64,000 nt of DNA. It comes from Ypsolopha sequella (lineage: Eukaryota > Arthropoda > Insecta > Lepidoptera > Ypsolophidae). The stretch lies in the NCBI GenBank assembly GCA_934047225.1, contig OW203985.1:4295501-4359500 (forward strand). The letters run 5' to 3'. The translations under genes and the position numbers were made by a program. Below the pieces are notes generated by a model. It searched no databases and was not told where the DNA came from. It saw only the letters and a list, made by a program, of their open reading frames with translations. This document shows positions 43,216 through 56,160 of this stretch, in pieces; within the stretch, counting starts at the first letter, position 1; each line of letters begins with the position of its first letter.

Positions 43216-45924
43216 ACTTAAATTTCACGTTGTATAATGTAATACTATAACATCGGTCAAACAATGTAGGTAGGTGCTTAAAAAAACACTTCTGATGTTT
43301 TAATTACCATATCTTAATATGGGAGTAGGATATAAATATTTAAATCACATTTGGTGGAACCCGTTCTTTGTGCGCGACATGGGCTTTACAGACTTTTTGT
43401 GTACACGTAGTATACGTGGTTGATATGTGTTACAGCTAAAATTAATAGAAATAAAACATTGTTTAATAATGTGGTAATTTTAATCATTGTCACTTGTAAT
43501 AAGAAGAAAAGAAGAAGAGGTTAAATACGTATATATTAAGTATGTGATGGATGATGAATTTGGAATTCTAGTTATATGGTAATTACATTACATGCGTACT
43601 TATATTTTATAAATAAGAACTTGCACGGTTACAACTGAGTCAGTGGAGGTTATATCACTAGTTCTAGGTCCACCCTGATGTTTAGGTTTTCATTAAGGAA
43701 AAACAACATATATTGTGGTACGCACTCACGGTAAATAAAGTATTTTTGAATGATATAGCCAAACTCAAAAGGAAACTCGGTTATTGGTCAGAACCAAGGT
43801 TAATAATGGTCTACAAATGTATTTGGTTATGTCTAATGACAATTCAGGAGAAGTTTAACAACTTTGCTATGATCATACCTAATATATTTATTCCCAATTT
43901 GAGGAACAATAGAGCGAAGGTAACTCAATAACGTTCTCGGACAGCGAATGTCTTGAGTATATTCTCGGTTGTAACATATATTTCACTTGTATTTGTAATG
44001 TGATATTGTTAGTCAATATCAACTAAACAAAACGCTCAGTCGCAGGCCTTAACGGCGGTTCTTATGATGCCTTGAACATAAAGGTATAATTGCTTGCCTT
44101 GCACCAAAATCTTAAATCTTGATTTAGCAGCTAAATCGGTTTTGAAATATGTCAGTCAATACGATGTGTGTCTAATTAAACTCAGCTAACATGTTAATAA
44201 TGGTGCAAGCTGCCCTGTAGTTTAAATTGTAGGTCATTGTACAAAATGTGTAAAGAAGCGAACATTTAGATATTTCTTTTTATCGTTATTTATAACGCTG
44301 TGAATGTAGCAGTTATAATCCTGTCAATGAAATAATTCTACATGCAAATGGTTGGGTCTAGATTTTTGACTTCTGGGTCGTATTCACCGTATTTTAAGGA
44401 TGTTAACATATTCAAAGTTCTTGGAACAAATGCTATCTCTGAAAACAAAAAGCTCTTAAACATTGCCATAGCTCAATATCAAAAAATGTTTTATTAATTT
44501 TTTACGCCATTTAAAGACATGGTTTTCATTGTTTTGGTACATATGTAAATTAACCATTACTTTTTTATGATTTTTTAAGGAATTGTACGATATGATGTCA
44601 CTTTTAGACATTATACCGATTGTGATGTGTGGTTGCTAATAAAAAAGTAGTCTTTGTCTGTCTGTCTGTCTACTCATCTGTCATCCATCTGTCAAATCAG
44701 TTGGAAGCAAATTATTATAAATTTATCTTAATTGCAAAAGACGCATTTCTAAACAGTCATTTCTCAAGTGACGTCACACGAAGGCAAAAGGAAGTTGCAG
44801 CTTTTTCGTAAAAATATTCATCTTAACGAATTTTTTTACACCAGAAGTTCTAAATACGACTTACTAAATTAAAATCTCGAAATGGTTTTCGAATAAAAAC
44901 ACCTTAAAATAATTTAACTTTAGCTAATTTATAAAAAATGTTTTAGTAAATAATAATTCAAGCTAAATAGGATGTCTTTGAAACTGTGCTAAGATATAAG
45001 CGAAAAAGCATATCTGGGGACCTTCTTGCTTCGTCTACCCCCCCCCCCCCCCCCCCCATTTATTACAGCCCGTAGGTCCAAGGACTTTAAGTATGTTTAC
45101 TTTCTAACTACTCTTAATACAACCCTGAAGTCACAAATCTTGATCCAACCATTCACAAAGTTGTTAGTTAACTCAACATGAAAGTTTTCACGTAGATAAG
45201 TAACTGTTTCAATTTCATATAATACATTCAATATATGAATAATAAATAGCAATATTCGCTAAAAGTACCAAAAGTGTAAAAAATCAATTTGCTTACATAT
45301 GCTAAAACATTTAAATCTTTAATCAGTCTAGCTAGTTTACTAAAAGCTGTTGCTTCCATATTTTTCTATAAAAAGCTTTCTCTCCCAATGCGCTTTTTTT
45401 TCTCCTTTTGCTAATAAACAGTTTTTTCATAAAAATAGCATGAAAAGTTAAACTTGAAATAATGTATTTTTTACTTAAAAAGAATAGTGCAAATTCAAAG
45501 GACGTAGCCATGTCAAAGTCACTTTATCAAGAAAAGAAATCTCCATTTTAGTTTGCCATTTACAGAGTGCAAAAACCTTTATAAACCGCAGAATGAAAAG
45601 AACATCAGCTTCAATAATAAAATGAATTGCTTATAAATATTAATATATTGAAATCCGTCGCTATTATTCAGTCAAAACCGGGGAACAACAAAATATCCGG
45701 CGTTACTTAACATGATAAAGTATTTTCAGCGAAATCCCGAATAACGTAGGCTTTATCTGTTACTAGAAGCTCGGAAATATACCTTTGTTCAACTCAAATG
45801 AACGGGTACGCCTGCTAACGATGCTTCTGCGGAAAACATTAGCAATGCCACTCGAGTCCGTATAAGCAGCATTCAATTACCATTTTGCTTAGTGTTACAT
45901 AACTACGTATAAATAAAAAATCAG
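43216..45924. other. Long AT-rich stretch, no genes seen
   Basis: Contains a (gtct)n run near 44654-44670 and the poly-C tract at 45038. Small frames (43713-43931, 44629-44811) resemble nothing. Confidence 0.45.
45038..45057 (+). repeat. Run of 20 C
   Basis: Uninterrupted C homopolymer in AT-rich surroundings. Length may be uncertain in the source assembly. Confidence 0.95.
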
Positions 45925-46370
45925 CCAAGTGCGAGTTGGACTCGCGCACAAAGTGTTCTTATCACTACAGAATATAAGTACGGAACTCTTATAACATTAA
46001 GATAAATAACAACAATAAAGATGCCTTAGCAGCATCAAGGCGACAAAAACAAGGCGCAAAAATGGTGCAGATACAATTTTTAAATATTTATGTTTTTCTG
46101 TAGAGTCTTTACTACAATCGGATTAAATTTGAAACTTGTATGTATTAGGCTGGCCACAAAAGCTTTGAAGACATGGTATTGTATGGGGAATTGGGGAGTC
46201 TCCTTGGGTTTCAATGACAGAGGCCTTAGTAAAACGTTTTCAGTGAAAATTTTACCTGTCTACATTATTATCTACGGTTGATGCTGTATTGACCCCTGTG
46301 ACAGACGGACGGACGGACAGACAGACACCGGACCCCCATTTGGCACCGTTTGGATGCGGAACCCTAAAAA
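45925..46370 (+). mobile_element. Family K dispersed element, fullest copy
   Basis: Begins cagccaagtgcgagttggac and ends gacggacggacagacagaca ... ggatgcggaaccctaaaaa. These two ends are found together in many lepidopteran repeats. No coding content; class not determined by me. Confidence 0.7.
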
Positions 46371-46384
46371 AGATCTAAATAAAA

Positions 46385-46860
46385 TGCCTCTGTGGCTGAG
46401 CGGTCGAGCTTTGGCTTACTATAACTATAATCCTGGGGTCACGGACTCAAATCCCGTAGGGGCACAATTTGCGTCTAAACTGCGTGTCTCAGAAAGAACA
46501 TTACGTAGTTTGTTCTAGCTACTATTGCCAGATAGTACTTGTAAACAAACTTGGGACTAGGTAGGGTTGCCAGATAGTCGGGATTCGTCGTCCCGACATT
46601 TCATATGATGTCCAGAGTCTTCGACAAAACACAAATTGTCCCGACAATTAACAAATAACAACGGTCGGCGGGCAAAAAAGTATTTTGTTGTAGTTACTTT
46701 CATTTTAATAATATTTTTTTTTTTTAATTCGTAATATTATTTGTCCCGACTATAATCCCAAAATCTCGACTTTTTAAAATTTTGCTCAGATATTTTGGTT
46801 TTCCCATCTGGCAACCCTAGTCCCAACGGTGGTAGAAAAACCGTAAAACCTAGCTGGCTG
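46385..46860 (+). mobile_element. tRNA-derived SINE, interrupted by a MITE
   Basis: Head gcctctgtggctgagcggtc (A box) and ggactcaaatcc (B box, 46443) with tRNA-like spacing, then a body sharing 'tctcagaaag' with the copy at 38352. It continues as acttgggactagg, TA, [MITE], TA, gtcccaacggtgg. Confidence 0.7.
46564..46817. mobile_element. 254-bp MITE with TA target duplication
   Basis: Inverted ends gggttgccagat / atctggcaaccc, flanked by TA (46562-46563 and 46818-46819). The interior has a gtcgggattcgtcgtcccgac palindrome. It sits in the SINE body. Confidence 0.85.
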
Positions 46861-48317
46861 TCTCTTCGGTGCCCTCACAGTACCATAAAGAGGCATAGTT
46901 AAGATTTATACAAGTACAATAAAGCGTAGCATAGTAGTGAAGTACCAAGTAGATCAGTTGGTAGGCCTACCTCTCAATTTTAGGGGACAACAACAGTTGG
47001 TGACCTTGAAAAGCCGCGTTGAATAAGATGGTTTAGTTATTATTTAAAGCTTTATCAAGAGCCTTAACTAAATAAAAACCAAAAACAAGGTCCAAATTAA
47101 GTAAATTTAAGTCTAAAATTCCATTTTATTAATTAAGTATGCAAAGAAACAAATTGTAACTTAGTCAACCTAACTTAGTTATTTTTGAAGATTTTTTGTT
47201 ATAAATAGTATTTCATTAATAGGTATATAAAACGCTTTGGTTAGCACCGACGCGACGCACCAAGGTCACCAGCAGTAGTTTTCGCTACGCGCAAACTTCC
47301 ATACAATGCTGTCACCACATTGTGGGGTATCTATGGAATCTTATTATAATATTTTAGACTGAGTTCATTAACATTATTTAGATCTATGTTTATGTCGAAA
47401 TAAAAACCGTGAAATTTTAGTAATATCTTAACAACAAACCCCTCAAATACGTAAATTTAACGGTTATTCACCAAAAGTGTAGCTGAATGTCCTTTTATTG
47501 TTTTAAATAAATCAAAACATGCATACAGGTCAAACATTGAAAATGCTGACTAGATTAATAATAACCAAAAATAAAGTTTAAAAACATTAATCAGAATCAT
47601 TGAAAAATACTACTGATTAAGTCGAATTAGGACTTAGTTAGAACTTTGTTCTCGGAGTACAAAAATCTGCGAGGTGAATAACAATTTTGTTTATTTTCAA
47701 TTACTCTTTTCCGAATTGGTAACATTGAAAGTGAATGCTTTTTATATATAATGAATTTGTCTGTCTACCCAGGCAGCCTATTTGTATAAGTAAATTTTAA
47801 TTTTTATATGCATTCAATTTAATTTTTATTTTTATTTCCAAGATTTCGCCACTTTTGACTGTCTTCCTGGAAGAAATTCCCATAGGTACACAAACACGCT
47901 GGGTAGAAGGGTTGGTGAGCGCGGAGTCGAAACCCTCGCACCAGTGACGTTGTTGCACGTGATAATGATACTCGTAGTAAGTTATAATTTAATTAAATAG
48001 TATAATTTCTTAACTTATGATTCCTCTAAGGTGTAAACATTAATTGATTATAGACTGTAAAAGGAAAAGGACTATATGAGACAGGTAGACAAAGATATAT
48101 ATGTTTTTCTTTTTTTCATTAACCTGAATTCCTACTGTCTTGTATTTTCTTATCCCTTGGTTAAAGTAGATATAAGTCATATATTGTATAGTATAAGTTT
48201 TATGTTGAAAAAAAGACATGATCTTGCTAAGTTTCTTGCCCTTCTTCTTAGCAAGACTAATCGAATGGGCGGAGGTAGGCATGTATTTATATATGTAACC
48301 TATTAGTATGTAGTATA
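46861..48317. other. AT-rich stretch; possible LTR relic near 47870-47975
   Basis: gagcgcggagtcgaaaccct and cgcaccagtgacgttgttgc resemble the BEL LTR at 15555-15600. The match is short and could be chance or an older LTR. No genes. Confidence 0.35.
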
Positions 48318-48640
48318 TAGGATGGGATTTGGTCGGCCGCCTGGATTCGTGCTGGGGGCTCGGTTGGTGATCACTGAACCTTGTTCCTGGTCCCTGGCCG
48401 GGTCTCCGGTATGGGTTCGGGCGGCTGATTGGATTTTACCTTGTATAATATATATTTTACCTATCATTTTAATCGTAAATATATTGCTACATAAATTAAA
48501 TAAACCTTTAATTTAGTTCATGTACATTTATTATTCTATTACATATATTTTCTTTATTAGATTAAATTTGACGTGTAAAAAGTGTATATATCTATACCTG
48601 CTTTGCAAAATAAACTATTTGAATTTGAATTTGAATTTGA
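48318..48640 (+). mobile_element. LINE 3' fragment with (gaattt)n tail
   Basis: GC-rich beginning (48325-48430), then an AT-rich 3' UTR with tttagttcatgtacatttat and gctttgcaaaataaact and a (tttgaat)n tail at 48618-48640. The UTR matches 54172-54290. Confidence 0.65.
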
Positions 48641-49192
48641 CAGTCTATTTTCGATAAAGCTCGACAATCTACTGATGGATATGGCGTAACCATATCGTAG
48701 AATTGACCATTTCATAATCTGGTTGGGCAGATCGTAAAGTATGAAATCAAAAATCTTTCACCAAAAGTAAAAAACAGGTGTGACGACAAGCGAAGCAAAA
48801 CGGAGCGAGGAGGGGCGTGTTAGGTTTACATGTAAGATAAAATAAGGAGCCGAGCGAAGCGAGGCGACCCTCCCAATTTTAACGGAAATACGATATGGGC
48901 AACCAGATCATGATATGGCCACGACAGATATACCGCTTGGATGAAAGATATACCATACCGCCATCAATCGGTTCCAGGCATAGAGTGGGCCACCTTGTTT
49001 TGAGAGAAAGAAGTCAAAACAGGTTTGAAATATGTCCTCTTACTCTCCTATAGATAACTTCGATAACTATAGATAATACGGTACCTAAAAATACGCTGGT
49101 TAGACCAAAACAAAGCTAAAAGACCATAGATTCAAAAATTCCAAAAAAATAAATAAAAACGTTTCCAATCCCTCCAGCCCCTCTATTCTGTA
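48641..49192. other. Stretch with a family G repeat copy (48772-48880)
   Basis: ggtgtgacgacaagcgaagc, gcgtgttaggtttacatgta and aggagccgagcgaagcgagg form a repeat seen in reverse at 23575-23660 and in the same orientation at 55785-55885. No genes. Confidence 0.6.
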
Positions 49193-49393
49193 TCTTTAGT
49201 TGCCAACTGGACTAGGTGCGTATCATCAAAAACATAACTAAAAATAGAACTTTTAAAATTGCTATTAGTGGGTATTGAACTATTTATGAACTGTGACGTC
49301 ACTTCAAGTGCGAACATATCCTTAGATAATCGGAATTCGATAGTATATCTATGTTTTTGGTGATAGGCACCCAGTTCAAATGGCAACTAAAGA
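49193..49393. mobile_element. 201-bp MITE with TA target duplication
   Basis: Ends tctttagttgcca and tggcaactaaaga; TA on each side (49191-49192, 49394-49395). A reverse frame inside (49183-49386) is an artefact of the inverted ends. Confidence 0.85.
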
Positions 49394-49395
49394 TA

Positions 49396-50246
49396 CATAA
49401 TAGGCCCTCAGGTCCCTTTTTGGTCAACTACTCACATACCTATATGTTTTATTATCTTGCGAAAAGTAGTCAAAAGCCAAACTCTATTTATATTATAGGA
49501 GGTAAAATATTTCAAGTACCTATGTAACTTCTAGAAAGCAAAAATACCGTCAATATTTTTGTTTAATAGAAAATGTTCATTTTTTTCGTTTTCTTGTGGT
49601 AGAGTCAGATAATTCAATGAAAATGAAGAAAACCCATTAAAATTACATTTAGTCAGCAAAAGGTTTCAAAACTCCTCTTTGATCTTAATTCGTTGGAAAA
49701 TCTATCGGCTATTAATTATTTCTTTGATGTAGCCTCCTCCTCAATGCCGCTGCCGCAACTTTTGATTAGTTCGCGAATTATTTTTGCTACGCTTTCAGCA
49801 ATGAGTCTGCGAATATAGATAGTAAAATTTGCATCATTTATACTTATAAGGTTTCAAAGGCATATACTAATTCTATACATATACACAAGGCAAAACAATA
49901 ACTAAGACACCAACATACCTCAAGGAAATAAGCGAAGTTTGCGCGAAGCTTTCTATAAAAACATCGCTAGGTTCTGGATCAATGTCAAATATAAAGAACT
50001 CTTTTGATTTACTTTTTTTTTATTAATTTCAATAATTGATACACAAATATTTTGAAAAAATTGTCGGGCTAGCATTCGAACCTCCTACCTCCTGCTTACA
50101 AGAGAAGCGAACTATCTTTTTTCAAAAAATTGTTTTCTTTAAATTTATTTCTGATATATTTCTAGTTTTTAATGTACTCTTATAATAATAGAGAGTATCC
50201 AAAGTGATAGAATAGCTCTAAAACATATAACCCCAATTATTATGTC
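49396..50246. other. AT-rich stretch; faint tRNA-like relic on the minus strand at 50060-50120
   Basis: Reverse strand gtaagcaggaggtaggaggt then tcgaatgctagcccg looks like the 3' half of a tRNA-derived SINE. Otherwise nothing. Confidence 0.35.
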
Positions 50247-50527
50247 ATAGGCAAATAGTAAAATTCGGCAAACAGCGTCGTTAGTTTCTTAACGCTCACT
50301 ATTTTGCTATTTGACGAATCTTCGTCATATAATAGAATTCCGTATTTTATAGTTTGCCTCGGCAAACACAAATGACACAATACTGTTATTCTGTTAGAAC
50401 TATGAGGATCACCTCGCTCCGCTCCGCTTCGCTTTTATAAACAGCGGATATTTAACAATTTGCCGAACGGCTAAAAAACAGCGAGCGTTTAGGAACTCAC
50501 GACGCCGTTTGTTACTTTTTGCCTGCC
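50247..50527. mobile_element. MITE-like inverted repeat with about 55-bp arms
   Basis: ggcaaatagtaaaattcggc, aaacagcgtcgttag and ttcttaacgctc at the left pair, with mismatches, with the right end gagcgtttaggaactcacga and cgccgtttgttactttttgc. The interior includes tcacctcgctccgctccgct. Confidence 0.65.
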
Positions 50528-51128
50528 ACAGATAATAAACATACAAATAAACACCTAAATACTGCAAAACTAATTTATTTAAGCTTGATCACCAAATTCG
50601 AACCCCGAATTCGAACCCCGAAATTCGAATTTTAACTACTTAGCTAAGTCGCGAGTCTACTTGAAGTGACATTGAAAAGTTGACAGTACGAAAGTACTTT
50701 GTAAGAAAAAAAATAACCTAGACAAATTTTGAACTATAAGGCAAGTTAAAAAGAAAACAAAATTTCAGAAAGTAATTAATGTAATAAAAGAATAACAAGG
50801 ACTCTTTAAATGAATTCAACACTCGTTGATGTAAATAATGATATGTCTTTGAGAAAACTTGCTCGTAAAGTTCAATCTTCTTGAGAACTTTTCAAATGAA
50901 GAGTGAAAGATCTGTTTACTTTAAGCTGCTCTATGGGTAATCAATTTCAACTTAATACTGTTATTTTTGTTTATTTTCCATCAAAGTTTAGTTTGTTTGT
51001 CGTCAATCCTTTAACTAAAATACGTTTTAATTAAAAGATAATGCAAATAAACGTCAAACATTTGCGCTCGGGTTAATGAATATGGTGCCATTGCTAATCC
51101 TATTTTTTTGACTGAGCTAAAGGGAATA
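50528..51128. other. AT-rich stretch, nothing recognised
   Basis: A short direct repeat attcgaaccccga occurs twice near 50597-50625. No genes. Confidence 0.4.
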
Positions 51129-51220
51129 GTAGTTTATGCTACAAGGGCGCAAAGGAATAAATTACGAGGACGAAACGTAACCGAGTAATTTATTGCTTTT
51201 ACGCCCGTGTATCATACTAC
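51129..51220. mobile_element. 92-bp foldback element
   Basis: gtagtttatgctacaagggc and gcaaaggaataaatta pair with the right end (reverse gtagtatgatacacgggcgt, aaaagcaataaatta). The unpaired centre is about 20 bases. Confidence 0.75.
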
Positions 51221-51574
51221 GTTTTTCAATGCATAGTGTGAGGAAATGAAAACAAATATAATCTTGTGAACTTCAAATTATAATGGGCTCAAAAGGACTG
51301 TATCCAGAGCCGTTAAACAGTGGAAAAAGAAGTATAACATCTATGGTACACAGGAAAATCTGCAGGTTAGCCAACCATTGTAAATAAATAAAAAAAAAAT
51401 AATAATAAAGCCCTAGGGCAAAATAATCGACTTTTTGTTCGGTTTTGATGCATAAAAAGTGGGCCTTTACGAGCACATGCATTGAAAAAACATTTAACGT
51501 TTTCACGAAAAAGTTAAGTATTTGCCCTGACAGAGTTCATTGTAACACCACAGTTTAAAATCCATATTTTTAGA
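51221..51574. other. AT-rich stretch, nothing recognised
   Basis: No coding frame with family resemblance. Confidence 0.4.
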
Positions 51575-51910
51575 TATTTTAGTGACTATGACAGAAAAAG
51601 GAATGCTTCGGTGGTTTCGACATGAAGAGAGGGTGAATGAAAGTAAAGTGACGAAAGAAATTTATGGTGCACAAGTGGAAGGTACAGCTCGACCAGGTCG
51701 TCCTAGAAGGACGTATGCTGACCAAATTGGTGACATACTGAAAAGGGCCGTGTCAAAAGTATCTGGAATAGAAGAGCTTGTATGACTAGATTGATGGATG
51801 GGGAAGATGTGAAAGAGGTGTTTCGGGATCGTAGCAGATGAAAATCTGTAGTCTCTGCCTGCCCCTCTGGGAGACAAGCGTGAGTGTATGTATGTATGTA
51901 TTTTTACACT
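51575..51910 (+). pseudogene. LINE 3' fragment (C-terminal 'LRWFGH' region)
   Basis: The frame at 51582 contains EKGMLRWFRHEERVNES, TKEIYGAQVEG and GRPRRTYADQIGDILKRA, a conserved tail found in many lepidopteran non-LTR elements. Then stops; 'EVFRDRSR', 'VSACPSG' follow in other frames. It ends in a (tatg)n run at 51888-51901. Confidence 0.75.
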
Positions 51911-52605
51911 GTGCAGCAACCCGTATTCTGTACGACCCTGGACAGACAGGTGGAGGCTTAGTAATAGGGTTCCGTTTAGGTTCGAAACCCTCAAAACTGT
52001 GTAGTTATTTTCCATGGCCCCAATTATGTATATAAACATCAGGTTTCTGATCCTAAGTTATTTAGAAGCCAAGATATTTATAATTTACTTGTTTTTCAAT
52101 TTAAATGGTGTATAAAACGGTAGTATTCACTTAGAAATCCGTGTATTTAAACCGCCACTGGTGACGTGTATTTGACTTACATTGTTGGTGACCCCGGTCT
52201 CAAGCACCGGGGTTTTTGACTACGAGTTTTTCTATAATTTACTGCAATGTTCATGCTACTTTTTATATAATTAGATATTTTTTGTCAATAAAACATAGGT
52301 ATTTCATAAATCAAATCTCTTTTATTAACATTAGACAGTATCTTTGGATGCATTAAAATTATAAGGTATTTTAACAATATTTTTTTAAGTAAAAGGTGTC
52401 GCAACAATCTTGATTATTTAACGATGAAATCAGGCTTTGTCAGTCTTTTGAAAATAAAACACTTCAACCAAAAAAAAAAGAAAAATTTAATCACTCATGT
52501 TCAACAGCCAAACAATTGACGTTTTCTTTACGTCAGTAATAACGTTATGATGTAACAAAAAGTTATAAAGCTTGAAGGTAAACAATTAATTGTAATTGTT
52601 ATTAA
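51911..52605. other. AT-rich stretch, nothing firm
   Basis: accccggt/accggggt at 52192-52216 makes a 7-bp GC hairpin. taatagggttccgtttaggt at 51961 may be a family K scrap. No genes. Confidence 0.4.
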
Positions 52606-52773
52606 ATACGGCTTGAACACTCACGTGTGATTATTGTTGACCATATGCCAACCGTTTCACCGATACAATTTCGGCATTATAAAGGCGAGTGTCGTTCTTA
52701 AAACGACGACGCGGCGTTCACCGTCGTTGAACATACAGTCAACAACAATCACACGGGAGTGTTCAAGCCGTAT
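52606..52773. mobile_element. 168-bp MITE with 36-bp inverted termini
   Basis: atacggcttgaacactcacg with tgtgattattgttgac on the left; on the right the reverse complement atacggcttgaacactcccg with tgtgattgttgttgac (two mismatches). The interior matches 22470-22550. Target duplication not clear. Confidence 0.9.
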
Positions 52774-52824
52774 GTAATAATAATTTAGTATGTCAGCTCA
52801 CGCGAGTTGTAATAATTGTAATTG

Positions 52825-52890
52825 CATGCTTTTTTAGGGTTCCGTACCCGAAAGGTGTCAAACGGGACCCTAGTACTAAGCTTCCGCTGT
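52825..52890 (-). repeat. Family K end fragment
   Basis: tagggttccgtacccgaaag, then caaacgggaccctagtacta, is the characteristic end in reverse orientation. Confidence 0.65.
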
Positions 52891-53844
52891 ATTTATTAGA
52901 TACTCCTAGTTTTATGAAAAGCAAAAGTTTCTCTTTCTTTTATTTCTAACCGTAAACAATAAAATGTCACTGTAATTTATTAGAAATAGACCTTATTGAT
53001 AATTAAATGAGCCATTTTTTTTAACTCTTCCCTAGTCGCTGGATAGATGGCGCTGAACTTGGTAAGTTACTGCAAGGAACGGAACGTCACATAATTTTTT
53101 GATTATTTCACTTGGGTGTAATTTTTAGATCGTAAAACGAAACGTACATACAAAAGTAATTAATGTCACATCATAATGACATTTTGAAAATAAATAAATA
53201 ATAAAAACAAGGAAAAAGAAAAAAATATTAACCAGTCTTTTCATGGGTTTGTGTGTGTCAAATTGTGGTAAAATTTGAAAGTGTCAGTGAACCAACGAGC
53301 GTATGTGATGTGACCTGACGCAATGCTTTTTTTCCCAAGCTTTTTGGCTTTGGCACCTAGTAACGAAGTCAGTTCATCGCCACCTACAGAGTTCTTGGAA
53401 ACTATGTTTTCTTTTTAATACTCAAAAAAAAGCCTCTCATTGGCTCAGTCTTTCTGATACTCAAAGAGGAATGTTCCAAAAAGTCTCAGTTTTTCATAGG
53501 ACCATAAATTATATTTATGTACGAAATACGTTTTACCAATTTTTGTGTAAAGTTGTAAACAAATAAACGGTAAAAAAAACTCTTAAATATAAATAAAATA
53601 AAATTATAAATCATATAAAATAATAGTCTTTAGTGGCCCCTTACCGCTCAGCTGTAATTTACATGCTTTAGGTGTTTGTGACGTTCTGATGGCTTTGATT
53701 AATGAAACTTTGCACACATCTTTAGATTTTCCCTTCCCTTGTGGGGGCACACCGCACTCCGATCCATATTTCATCAAGAGGTGCGAGATGGTGAGATATT
53801 CAAACAACGCCGAATTTGGGAAATGATTTCAGGTAAAAACTGGT
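52891..53844. other. Unassigned stretch
   Basis: A reverse frame of 67 codons (53604-53807) reads in part CGVPPQGKGKSKDVCKVSLI. It is not recognised and may be a transposon scrap. No repeats identified. Confidence 0.3.
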
Positions 53845-54293
53845 TTCCATAAAACGGTAACAGAGATCAATTCTTTAATGAATCTTTACGAAATACTGTT
53901 GGCCAACCTGTATACACTCGGGCTGTTGCTAAAAAACGGCTTCTCACACAGTGCGCTAACAATGCGTATGGCGAGCGAACAACCGGTTTTATGGTGCCAC
54001 GGCTTATCAATAGCTTACCTACCGATCTTTGCAACAGTTTAACTCCTATTAATATTAAGGCTAAATTAAAAAATCATTTTCTTGATTCAAATAATTCATC
54101 ATAACTATCTATTTTACGTTTTTTTTTATTTTTTTTTGCTTAACCAGCTCCAGTAATCCAGTTTAATCTAATTAGTTCATGTACATTTATTATTTTATTA
54201 CATATATTTTTATAAGATTAAAATTTGACTTGTGAAACGTGTATTATATATACCTACTTTGCAAAATAAACTTTTTGAATTTTGAATTTTGAG
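53845..54293 (+). mobile_element. LINE 3' fragment with coding tail
   Basis: A frame without ATG (53872-54104) reads NESLRNTVGQPVYTRAVAKK, TQCANNAYGERTTGFMVPRL, INSLPTDL and LKNHFLDSNNSS to a TAA at 54102-54104, the C-terminal end of a Jockey/CR1-type reverse transcriptase protein. The UTR and (ttttgaat)n end match 48505-48640. Confidence 0.75.
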
Positions 54294-56160
54294 TAAAAGA
54301 TAACAAATAACTATGTATACATTTATAATCTTAGCTGTTTATTGTAAGCAAAGTGCCAAATTATTATTTTGTTCTTGTAGCTACGAGTACGTGTAACGTG
54401 ACTCACGATGGCACAAGTTTAAACCTTTGTGGTTTTTAGCTGCTATTTTAATTTTCTGTTATAATTTTGTGTAAATGGCAAATAAATAAATGTATTTTTT
54501 TATAGAAAAGTATATAAACTTAGTAATTTTTACATGAACGACGTCTGTATTTTTCTCTTCATTTATTTTCAGAATAAATAAAATGTATACGACTTCCTAA
54601 CTTTTGCGTAAAAACGAGGCAATATTCACGATAACCTGATAGCTAAGACGATGATGTTTGATGATGATTGATGATGTAGTCAGATGCTGCTAGATAATAA
54701 TTATGAAAAAAATATGATGAAAATAACCTGTTGACTTCACAAACAGTTTTTACCTTTTGTACGAATCTGGAGAAAAATCCAGGCATGAAGGGGCCACTTA
54801 GTACACAGATTGGTCTCGTTTGAAAATCCTTGCAGAAAACCCTTGAAATAGGAACCCCGGTAGCGGTGGGTCGGGGATTGTGCACGGTACATTACCTCCC
54901 CGGCTTCATCCCGGCGTGATGTCACGCTGCAATGAACGCATTGTATAACGTCCCTGACACAATAGTCCTCGTAATGGATTACTGGTGCTAGAAAAAGATG
55001 TACCTACTTGAATTGTTTTTCATCTCTCTTGGTCATCGTCTTGGAAAAAGATCTTGCAATTTATAAAAAAAAAAACAAGGGAGTTGAAATCATGCCCTGG
55101 ATTGCGTACTACATTCTTAAGAAATTAATATTTATATTTGTAATTTTCATACAGTTTTTAATTGCACCTTGCTATTGACTTTAACGCTATTGAGCGCTAT
55201 CTCACTACCTTAAAAATATGTCTGTTTCAAGGTTTTTAAAATTTTTCCTATCTGAAAACTTACCAATATTTTGCGTCGGGAAATAAGTAAAAGCGATTGA
55301 AAATTTTATATTAAAAAATTTACCTCACATTAATACTTTGCTAAGCTTGCCAGTTCCCTATAGACCACAAACCTTGTTGAAGTGTCGAAACCAACCTAAC
55401 TCAAAAAGGTTTTAAAAAATGAATATCACCTTACTTTTAAGTTCTTAGAATAATAAAATTTATAAATGTATTTGCTTTTAAGGCATTGTTTACTGTTGTA
55501 TGTAAATTTTATACAGAAATAATTACTCGCTACAAATTTAATGATGACCAAATAGTATAATTTCGTGACAAGTATAAAATGGCGGATTTTCTTACCCGAG
55601 GAATGAATCTAGTTTCGACGTGAGCCGAAGGCATACCTATTTACGTAATAAATATATGCAAAATTAGATAATGTTCAAGCAACATATATATTTGGCATCT
55701 AAAACGGCAGAATGTTCAAATGTTGGTTTCTAATTACCATCAAAAGTTGTTCGTCAATGTTCGATTACTAAACTTAAAAATAGGTGCCATGACGAGCGTT
55801 GCAAGAAGGAGCGTGTTAGGTTGCTTGTGATTATAAGTTATTTGTGAACAGAGCAAAGGTGTGCGGGGCGAGGTGACCCTAGCATTTTTTATCAGAAAGT
55901 TAGTTTGTAGAAGAAAAATTCTGTGGGGGATTTGTCATACTTTTCCTCCCCTCAATCTACTTTCTGTTGTTCAAATGTTTTTTTTTTGTCGTTGTTTTAA
56001 ACTATATGGTGAACTTATACTTACATAGACACTTTTTCGGGTTCTAATTGTTTTAAAAACATTATTTATGGAAATTATTTAGGTGTAGTAAAAAGTTTGT
56101 GACCGCTATTTGGTGAACATTCTATCTTTATACACTATAAGTGTATTCTATCACTTATAT
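54294..56160. other. AT-rich stretch with a family G copy near 55785-55885
   Basis: gccatgacgagcgttgcaag, gagcgtgttaggttgcttgt and ggggcgaggtgaccct match 48772-48880 with decay. 54840-54940 is more GC-rich, unassigned. Frames at 54643-54925 (-) resemble nothing. Confidence 0.4.

Noticed and set aside
46390..46460. A functional tRNA gene
   Set aside because: The A and B boxes are recognisable but the stems do not pair well, and the sequence continues into a SINE body.
49183..49386. 67-codon reverse frame
   Set aside because: Coincides with a TA-flanked MITE and its inverted ends.
52192..52216. GC hairpin followed by T run as a terminator
   Set aside because: Bacterial-type terminators are not expected in this insect-like DNA, and no gene precedes it.
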